Source: Nitrospira_E sp052156535 | GTDB lineage: Bacteria; Nitrospirota; Nitrospiria; Nitrospirales; UBA8639 | Assembly: GCF_052156535.1 (NCBI RefSeq) | Contig: NZ_JBQKUP010000034.1 | Span: 310,001-374,000, forward strand | Length of the DNA: 64,000 bases | Direction: 5' to 3' | Part shown: positions 58,180 to 64,000 of the stretch, piece after piece | Layout: each line of letters opens with the position of its first letter | Position numbering within the stretch: the stretch's first letter is position 1 | Notes under the pieces: model-generated | Databases searched by the model: none | What the model saw: the letters and a program-made list of their open reading frames with translations, nothing else | Told to the model about the DNA's origin: nothing | Position numbers and translations under genes: made by a program

Positions 58180-58581
58180 TTATGCGGTTCCTTGATGTGG
58201 GGTGTTGGGGGGGGGCTCCTGCTTGATGTCCTCTCCCCGCATCTGACCAAACTCTAAACTCTGAATCGCTTTCGCACCAAACGAATGACCACAACAGATG
58301 ACTTCCTGAAATCCCTCCCCACCCGCCATCACCATTAGGCGAAGTCCACAGGAATCAGTGGCAACTATTTTTTCATCGAGGGGCATGCCAACTGCCAAGG
58401 CTCCTGCTCGGCGGCCACGCTCTTGATTAAACGAGGGAACCACGTCTTCCAGGGTCAAGTCATGTCCGCAACATCGAATTTTTTCAAACCCTTCCCCACC
58501 GCTCATCACCTTCAGTACCAGTCCACAAGAATCAGGATACCGTTTGCGTTCGTCGATAATGTCCCCTTTTTTCAATGCCAT
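58180..58581 (-). CDS. Duplicated desulforedoxin-like protein lacking the first cysteine
   Basis: 133 residues from ATG 58581, which is seven bases after AAGGAG; the ATG at 58587 is too close. Two similar units (residues about 14-45 and 73-104) each have S-C-G, a VMSGGEGF or VMAGGEGF turn and C-C-G-H (C19, C37, C38, H40; C78, C96, C97, H99). The arrangement aligns with desulforedoxin (CxxCG...CCG), but the first cysteine is Pro or Thr. Each unit could still bind iron or zinc with three Cys plus His. The tail is Pro-rich. Likely cytosolic; function inferred only. Confidence 0.7.
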   Translation of the reverse strand: MALKKGDIIDERKRYPDSCGLVLKVMSGGEGFEKIRCCGHDLTLEDVVPSFNQERGRRAGALAVGMPLDEKIVATDSCGLRLMVMAGGEGFQEVICCGHSFGAKAIQSLEFGQMRGEDIKQEPPPNTPHQGTA

Positions 58582-58842
58582 AGCCATGCTCCTTGCTTCC
58601 GAGATGAATCATGAAATTCTGTCATTAGCAATAGGAATAGATGATTGGATGTGTCGATTTGTACAGCAAGGTTGATAGCTAAACAAATCTTTGTAGGGAA
58701 TGTCCAGAATTGGGCCAGGCCCTTCTTTTTTACACCTAAGAAGGTGAGAGGATCCGGCATCCAAGACATGGCCTAAAGCGTGCCGAACCTCCTACTCCTT
58801 ATTGGAGCCCGTCCGGAAATCCGTCTTATCTTTTCTGTGTCT
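58582..58842. other. Intergenic region, nothing recognised
   Basis: Contains the promoter region of the leftward 133-residue gene and the 3' end of the nagZ transcript. No CDS or known RNA seen. Confidence 0.35.
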
Positions 58843-59931
58843 TCAGGTCAGGGTGCGAGACTGTCCTTGGATCTGTGCTAAGACATGGCGATGGGCAGAA
58901 ATCCCGACAGTCTTAGGGATGGAGGGAATGTCGACTGGATGATAGGGGAAGACAAATTGCTGTTTGACGGAGGCGATACGGGCCAAACTTGTCTCCAGGC
59001 GGCTTTGATCCAATACGTGAGATTCAACTGCACGACTGACGGCTTTAATCGTATCGGTCGCAAGCCTGCGGGTTTTGCACACTAATAACATATCCACTCC
59101 GGCTTGCAACGAGTGCACAGCGGCCTCACCGACTGTCAAATGGTTCACAATGGCGCCCATCTCCAAGTCGTCACTCAAGATGACACCGGAAAATCCCATC
59201 TGCTGCCGAAGGATATCTGTCAATATCATGGAAGACAGGGTTGCGGGGTTTGTGGGGTCCAAGGCGGGATAGTGGACGTGGGCCGTCATGATAGCTTGAA
59301 GGCCATGAGCAATGGCGTATTGAAATGGTTTGAGCTCCACACTCTTCAGCCGCTCCCGTGTGGCATGGACCACCGGCAGTTCCACATGTGAATCGGTACT
59401 GGTGTCGCCATGACCAGGAAAATGTTTTCCGCAGGCCAATACGCGATGATCGTGCAGGCCAGCGAGAGTGGCCGCTCCCATAAGGCACACCTGTTCCGGC
59501 TCGGTCCCAAACGCCCGATCTCCGATAATAGGATTGGAGGGATTCGTATGAATGTCCAAAACCGGTGCCATATTCATATTAATCCCTACGGCGCGTAACT
59601 CTTTAGCGGTCACGGCAGCCGCCTGGTAGGCCAGTTCCGTGGATCCCGAGTGGGCGACGGTGGTTGCAGGAGGAAAGATGGTAAAGCCTGCAGGAAGGCG
59701 GGAGACGCGTCCGCCTTCTTGGTCGATGCCGATGAGCAGCGGGATGTCACCGGCCAGGGCTTGGAGGTCGTTCGTGAGGTGTGCGATTTGGAAAGGGTCA
59801 ACCAAATTGCGGGAAAAAAGAATGATCCCTCCTGGTCGGAATTCCTGCATCCAGGCTCGAAGGTCCGGAGTGACCTCCGTCCCTTCGAAACCGATCATAC
59901 ACAGTTGCCCTACGAGTTCAGCGCTAGACAT
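58843..59931 (-). CDS. nagZ: Beta-N-acetylhexosaminidase (GH3)
   Basis: 362 residues. The GH3 signature KHFPGHGDTSTDSH with the catalytic His/Asp dyad and the nucleophile aspartate in VILSDDLEMGAI are intact, as is LLIGIDQEGGRVSRL. It removes N-acetylglucosamine from muropeptides during cell-wall recycling in the cytosol. It follows pepA by 16 bases. Length slightly above the usual 340 residues. Confidence 0.95.
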   Translation of the reverse strand: MSSAELVGQLCMIGFEGTEVTPDLRAWMQEFRPGGIILFSRNLVDPFQIAHLTNDLQALAGDIPLLIGIDQEGGRVSRLPAGFTIFPPATTVAHSGSTELAYQAAAVTAKELRAVGINMNMAPVLDIHTNPSNPIIGDRAFGTEPEQVCLMGAATLAGLHDHRVLACGKHFPGHGDTSTDSHVELPVVHATRERLKSVELKPFQYAIAHGLQAIMTAHVHYPALDPTNPATLSSMILTDILRQQMGFSGVILSDDLEMGAIVNHLTVGEAAVHSLQAGVDMLLVCKTRRLATDTIKAVSRAVESHVLDQSRLETSLARIASVKQQFVFPYHPVDIPSIPKTVGISAHRHVLAQIQGQSRTLT

Positions 59932-59947
59932 CGCTATGTGTTCCCGA

Positions 59948-61453
59948 CTAGCGATTGACGTGATTCAGCAAATATTGAATGAGCAACCGGGTCCCGATAC
60001 CTGTCGGACCTTTAGGAGTATACGGGCGTTCGGTTGTACCCCAATCGGTGCTGGCAATGTCCAAATGGACCCAGGGATGGTCTCCAACGAATTTTGATAA
60101 GAACATCGCCGCCGTAATCATTCCGCCTCCCCGCCCACCGATGTTCCGCATGTCCGCCACGTCACTTTTGAGCTGTTCAAAGTATTCATCCCACAGGGGC
60201 ATTTCCCATACCCGTTCCCCGGCCTGATTGCCGGCCTTTTTGAGATCGGCTTTCATGGTGTCGTCATTGCCCAACATGCCAATCGCGAACTGTCCCAACG
60301 CGACAGCAGCCGCACCGGTCAGTGTGGCGATATCAATCACGCAGGCGGGTTTGAGTCGGGAGGCATAGGCCAGGCCGTCAGCAAGAATCAAACGACCTTC
60401 CGCATCGGTATTTTGGACTTCCACCGTTTTTCCGGAGAGCATGGTAAGGATATCGCCGGGTTTAGTTGCCCGTCCTCCCGGCATGTTTTCCGTCACAGGC
60501 AGGAGGCCGATCGCATTCACCGGGAGCTTGAGCCGTGAGGCGGCTCGAATCGTCGCCAACACTTCGGCTCCACCCGTCATGTCGGCCTTCATCTGTTCCA
60601 TGTTTTCCGATGGTTTTAGGGAGATCCCACCGCTATCAAAGGTTACCGTTTTGCCGACAAAGACAATGGGTTTTTGTGTGCGAGGGCCACCCATATATTC
60701 CAGAATGATAAATTGGGGCGGTTCGATGCTGCCACGAGAGACCCCCAATAATCCGCCCATGCCGAGTTTTTCCTGCTGTTTGCGGTCCAAGACTTTGAGC
60801 CGGACTTTGGCCTCCCTGGCGATGTTTTTGGCCTCGGTGACAACCCGTGAAGGCGTCATCACGTTCGCGGGGTGGTTGCACAAATCCCGGACGAAACAGG
60901 TCGCTTCCCCAAGGATTTTGCCACGGTTGGCGCCAGCTTTGGCCTCATTCAGGTGAGCGTTGGATTTGGTGAGTAGGGTGCAGGATTGCAAGGAGTGGGT
61001 GTCGTCTGTGCGGTCCGTACGGTACTCATTAAACCGATATTCTCCAAGAACTACCCCTTCCACCATGGCTTGGGCCACGTCATCCATAGGGCCGGTGCCC
61101 TTTGGCACGTCCGGCATTACGCAAACGATCCCTTTGGCTTTGGCGGTGCGGGCGCGCTTGGCAGCGGTCCCCATTGCTTGACGAATTCGTTCCAAGGTCA
61201 CCGTCTCCCGTGTTCCAAGACCGACAAGAAGCACGCGTTTTGCGGGCAATTTCCCATCGATATGTAGTAAGGCGGTGTTATTCGGTTTGCCCGAAAATTC
61301 TCCACTTTTGCGCAGGGCGCTCAATTGTCCACCGAGTTTCTGATCGACCGGCCGGACGGCTTTGCTCCAGACTTTGTCCTGTTCATATTCCAAACATACC
61401 AACACATCCGTTGTCGTAGCCGTGGCTTCACCACTCTTCACAAGAATATTCAT
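59948..61453 (-). CDS. pepA: Leucyl aminopeptidase (M17)
   Basis: 501 residues from ATG 61453 after GAGGAGG; the earlier in-frame TTG overlaps that site. The M17 signature NTDAEGRLILADGLAYA and the metal-binding VGKTVTFDSGGISLKP are complete. It is a hexameric zinc/manganese aminopeptidase in peptide turnover. Placed between queE and nagZ in one leftward run; joint action with nagZ in wall-peptide recycling is only a suggestion. Confidence 0.95.
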   Translation of the reverse strand: MNILVKSGEATATTTDVLVCLEYEQDKVWSKAVRPVDQKLGGQLSALRKSGEFSGKPNNTALLHIDGKLPAKRVLLVGLGTRETVTLERIRQAMGTAAKRARTAKAKGIVCVMPDVPKGTGPMDDVAQAMVEGVVLGEYRFNEYRTDRTDDTHSLQSCTLLTKSNAHLNEAKAGANRGKILGEATCFVRDLCNHPANVMTPSRVVTEAKNIAREAKVRLKVLDRKQQEKLGMGGLLGVSRGSIEPPQFIILEYMGGPRTQKPIVFVGKTVTFDSGGISLKPSENMEQMKADMTGGAEVLATIRAASRLKLPVNAIGLLPVTENMPGGRATKPGDILTMLSGKTVEVQNTDAEGRLILADGLAYASRLKPACVIDIATLTGAAAVALGQFAIGMLGNDDTMKADLKKAGNQAGERVWEMPLWDEYFEQLKSDVADMRNIGGRGGGMITAAMFLSKFVGDHPWVHLDIASTDWGTTERPYTPKGPTGIGTRLLIQYLLNHVNR

Positions 61454-61512
61454 ACGCCTCCTCAATAAATAAATCGCCCCAAACGTAAACAGATCCCCTT
61501 GCCGTGGTATTG

Positions 61513-62166
61513 TTACACGCCACGGGTTTGGGGATCCCAGATCACTTTATGCAATTGGAGTTGAAAACGAACAGGCAGTCGATCTTCCAGAATCCATTCA
61601 GCCAGGGATTGAAGATGAAGGACTCCAAAGACCGGACTCATATGGACGGGACAGCGGTCCCCCAATGAATACCGTTTCACGATATCGCGCGCCCACTCGT
61701 AATCGGCCCGGTCCTTCAAAACAAACTTTACTTCGTCTTTTCCGGACAAATGCCTAAGGGTATCCCACCGCATCCGGTCGGTCATTCCACTACCCGGACA
61801 TTTCACATCCAGAATAATCGAAACCCGCTCATCCACGTTGGCAATATCAAACGCCCCGCTGGTTTCCAGCATCACCTGAAATCCAGCCTCGCATAATTGT
61901 GTTAACAATACCAGAGAGCCAGGTTGATGCAATGGTTCACCGCCGGTCACCTCGACGAGCGGACAACCATATGATTGTACCTGCGTCAGAATTGTCTCAA
62001 TCGGCATGGTATTTCCACCATAAAAGGCATATTCCGTGTCACACCAGGTGCAACGAAGCGGACAACCCGTTAACCGGACAAACACGCACGGTTGTCCCAC
62101 ACGGGTGGATTCACCTTGAAGGCTATGAAAGATTTCGGTGATCTTTAGGGAAGGCAAAGTGGTCAT
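61513..62166 (-). CDS. queE: 7-carboxy-7-deazaguanine synthase
   Basis: 217 residues, most likely from ATG 62166 (GTG 62172 or 62187 are alternatives). It has EIFHSLQGEST, the radical SAM cysteines in LTGCPLRCTWCDTEY (C-x3-C-x2-C) and VEVTGGEPLHQ. The enzyme contracts the ring of carboxy-tetrahydropterin to CDG on the way to queuosine/preQ0. No other que genes nearby, so the pathway is scattered. Confidence 0.94.
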   Translation of the reverse strand: MTTLPSLKITEIFHSLQGESTRVGQPCVFVRLTGCPLRCTWCDTEYAFYGGNTMPIETILTQVQSYGCPLVEVTGGEPLHQPGSLVLLTQLCEAGFQVMLETSGAFDIANVDERVSIILDVKCPGSGMTDRMRWDTLRHLSGKDEVKFVLKDRADYEWARDIVKRYSLGDRCPVHMSPVFGVLHLQSLAEWILEDRLPVRFQLQLHKVIWDPQTRGV

Positions 62167-62411
62167 AAACACTCTCAGCTCCAGCACGCATCAGGTGACA
62201 TTGTACTCAAAATACGGGGTGAGGGGGAGGGGACAGAGAAGGGTGTGCTAGGTGGCTGTCGGAGATGAGTAATCGTCACAAGGTTGGATCGGGTTGAGTG
62301 ATATTTTCGATCATGTGGGGCGAAAAGGGGGCTATTCGATGAAAAGGACCGGAGAAGCTATCAAACCGGCGCAAGCAAGCAGGTCGATTTCATCCAGGAT
62401 GACCGCGCCTT

Positions 62412-63107
62412 CTAAGCCCATTGTGTAATTGGCCAACCCCGCTCGCGGGCAATGCGAGCCATGCCCCGAATGGGATTCACGACAAAGGGATGGCCAACCA
62501 GTTGGAGTGCGTGAAAATCTCCAGGGCTATCGCCATAGGCATAGCTGCGCGTCAAGTCCAGATTGAAATGGGCGGCTAGGCGCTCCACATAACGGCCTTT
62601 TCCCTCACCATAGGGCAACGGGGCAAACACTTTTCCCGTAAAGAGTCCTTCCTGGGATTCCGGTCTTGCGCCAAATACCAATGAGACTCCAAGTGCCTCG
62701 GCCAGTGGTTTCACTAAGAACTCAGGTGATCCGCTGACGAAGGCTACGACATGTCCGGCATCCCGATGACGGGATAAACGATTCAAAGCCCTCGCTGCGA
62801 CCCGTGGAACAACATATAACTCCACGTACTCGCTGGCCATCTGTTCAATGAGTGAGACATCATGCCCCATCAGATACAGCTTCCTCCGTCGCAGAGGGTT
62901 GAACGAAACGGGGGGCATGTGACGAATGGCATATTCCAGGCTATGCCATACCTCCGGCCAACCCACGACACCGTCTTGCCAGAGATACCGGAAAAATCCT
63001 ATTTCAATCGAGGCGCCGGGAATCAATGTGTTATCCACATCGAAAAAGGCACCGATCCAGTGTTGAGAATGAGTCAGGGGTGCGGGCGAAGAGGTCGAGC
63101 GGGTCAT
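62412..63107 (-). CDS. HAD-superfamily (subfamily IB, SerB-like) phosphatase
   Basis: 231 residues. Nucleophile motif FFDVDNTLIPG, motif II with a serine in FVSGSPEFL, and motif III-IV around YAYGDSPGDFHAL. A helical cap follows motif I. Such HAD-IB proteins act on phosphoserine-like or lipid-linked phosphates. The substrate is not determinable. It points away from the tRNA-Leu gene, whose promoter is close. Confidence 0.9.
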   Translation of the reverse strand: MTRSTSSPAPLTHSQHWIGAFFDVDNTLIPGASIEIGFFRYLWQDGVVGWPEVWHSLEYAIRHMPPVSFNPLRRRKLYLMGHDVSLIEQMASEYVELYVVPRVAARALNRLSRHRDAGHVVAFVSGSPEFLVKPLAEALGVSLVFGARPESQEGLFTGKVFAPLPYGEGKGRYVERLAAHFNLDLTRSYAYGDSPGDFHALQLVGHPFVVNPIRGMARIARERGWPITQWA

Positions 63108-63176
63108 GGTGAGCTATAATCCGGGCGGTCAATTAATTTTTGAGGATGGCCGGGATTCTACTCCGCGTTTCACGCG

Positions 63177-63205
63177 TTGACAAGGACATCAAGAGGTTTC
63201 ATAAT
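63177..63205 (+). promoter_or_regulatory. Sigma-70 promoter of tRNA-Leu
   Basis: TTGACA at 63177-63182, a 17-base spacer, then CATAAT at 63200-63205. The expected transcription start lies about seven bases before the tRNA. Confidence 0.88.
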
Positions 63206-63218
63206 CTGCCTACTTCGT

Positions 63219-63302
63219 GCCGAAGTGGTGGAATGGCAGACACGCACGTTTGAGGGGCGTGTGGGGAAACCCATGCGGGTTCAAGTCCCGCCTTCGGCAC
63301 CA
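63219..63302 (+). tRNA. tRNA-Leu (GAG)
   Basis: 84 nt with acceptor GCCGAAG/CTTCGGC, anticodon stem CACGT/GCGTG around loop TTGAGGG (anticodon GAG), a long class II variable arm (TGGGGAAACCCA) and encoded CCA. It reads CUC/CUU codons. The last 23 nt are repeated downstream (see the repeat entries). Confidence 0.95.
63280..63302 (+). repeat. Direct repeat copy 1 (tRNA-Leu 3' end)
   Basis: The final 23 nt of the tRNA (TTCAAGTCCC...CACCA) occur again, without change, at 63492-63514. A degenerate third copy ends near 63716. Confidence 0.9.
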
Positions 63303-63977
63303 ATAATCCTACCGACTTCATATACTTCTCGTACTTCAAAACTCTACTTAGTCTCAAATGATAAAAGTGAGGCTCAAACCGCCGGTTTTGAAGGGGGTAT
63401 TCCCCCTTCATGGGGTGACCGGAGCCTAGCGGAGGCACGAGGGGGCTGGCCCCCTAAGTGAGAGCAGGAGTCAGGCTTCCGCTCCTGCGACTTCAAGTCC
63501 CGCCTTCGGCACCAAAAAAATCCTTCCGATCTCTAAAACTTCTCTCTTGTGAATTCCCACCCCTTACAAAAAATTGTGTCGAGATTCAAGGTGGGTTCTC
63601 AATCGGGAATTCTCCCTTCAGGGTGACCGGAGTGAAGAGACTGCATGAGTGAGGGCTTTCGTGCGAGCAGAAGCCATCCTTCTGGCCCCTGCTCGTTCTA
63701 GTCGGTCTTCAGCACAACTCCCTTTCTCCCGATTATCTTATCGATGGTGCTCAGGTATGCCACTGTCACCGCATACATTCTCGAGATAAAAACTTTCTCA
63801 ACGACCTTTGGCGTTCGGGTCATTTATTCATAAAGGAACCGGGGTAAATTGAAAGATATTGTCGATGGGATTCTGGCTCATGGGCTTGCTTGCGGACTAT
63901 TTTGGAGGATAAACGTTATCCTGATGCTTAGGAAAAGGCAAATGAGAAGACATATTCAATTGCCTTGAAGGGGATTC
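63303..63977. other. Non-coding region with decaying tandem units and hairpins
   Basis: After tRNA-Leu come perfect hairpins GAAGGGGG/CCCCCTTC at 63390-63409 (a likely tRNA terminator or mobile-element trace) and GCAGGAG/CTCCTGC around 63464-63488, then the second and a third, worn, tRNA 3' copy (about 63696-63716). No CDS is supported. Confidence 0.6.
63492..63514 (+). repeat. Direct repeat copy 2 (detached tRNA-Leu 3' end)
   Basis: Identical to 63280-63302 but without the 5' part of a tRNA, so not a functional gene. The sequence beyond it also resembles that beyond the real tRNA (AATCCTACCGA versus AATCCTTCCGA, and a shared GGGTGACCGGAG block near 63414 and 63632), which shows a duplicated unit of about 212 bp. 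Confidence 0.85.
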
Positions 63978-64000
63978 ATGAAACGCGGGTGGTATTCACG
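63978..64000 (+). CDS. Possible start of a gene running off the window
   Basis: ATG 63978 follows GAAGGGGAT and begins MKRGWYS. The frame is open to the end of the window, but only seven codons are visible, so it is a guess. Confidence 0.25.

Noticed and set aside
63177..63461. Protein-coding frames across tRNA-Leu
   Set aside because: They read through the tRNA and its flanking hairpins; chance frames.

Overview
The window comes from a bacterium of the phylum Nitrospirota, most likely a Nitrospira-type nitrite oxidiser of moderate GC content. The main evidence is the 16S rRNA gene at 8504-10043, whose 5' variable region is Nitrospira-like. Supporting evidence is the repeated occurrence of small PCP_red domains (the C-terminal module of the 57-kDa protochlorophyllide reductase subunit) in a genome segment with no photosynthesis genes. 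No nitrification genes lie in the window, so genus-level placement is an inference.

Layout. 1-8000: housekeeping and maintenance genes (end of gpmA, an Mrp-type Fe-S carrier, a zinc-ribbon/PCP_red protein, maf, dus, a LOG-family protein, a DHH phosphoesterase, rhomboid). 8000-13700: one complete rRNA operon 16S-tRNA-Ile-tRNA-Ala-23S-5S with a consensus promoter, boxA sites, long processing stems and a terminator. 13700-19300: a STAS protein, hemL, a complete IS3-family element and an aldehyde dehydrogenase. 19800-31500: two radical SAM proteins and a long leftward run argD-argF-argH-lptM-(B12-radical SAM)-lysA-dapA-dapB for arginine and lysine/diaminopimelate synthesis, then a fatty acid desaturase. 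32000-34600: ahcY and metK, which with the radical SAM enzymes suggest an active S-adenosylmethionine economy.

35365-39366 holds the most unusual unit: three overlapping rightward genes encoding (i) a double universal-stress domain fused to a rubredoxin-like knuckle and three PCP_red domains, (ii) a radical SAM/SPASM enzyme ending in a PCP_red domain, and (iii) a CopD-like membrane protein. With the zinc-ribbon/PCP_red protein at 2284 the window carries six PCP_red domains in three genes. I propose a redox or tetrapyrrole-related modification system in which PCP_red domains dock the enzyme to its target; the function is not known from sequence.

39776-62200: der, a c-type cytochrome, several peptidases, envelope proteins (a TRL-family lipoprotein, a small beta-barrel, a DUF4105/Lnb-like protein next to a DUF3015 protein, TatA with a long tail, a HEAT-repeat lipoprotein), a duplicated desulforedoxin-like protein, nagZ, pepA and queE. 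The end of the window has an HAD phosphatase, a tRNA-Leu(GAG) with a consensus promoter, and a decaying tandem array seeded by the 3' end of that tRNA. The mobile or repeat load is light: one IS, one palindromic MITE-like repeat, a probable relative of that repeat split by the IS, and the tRNA-derived array. No CRISPR array or prophage was seen.
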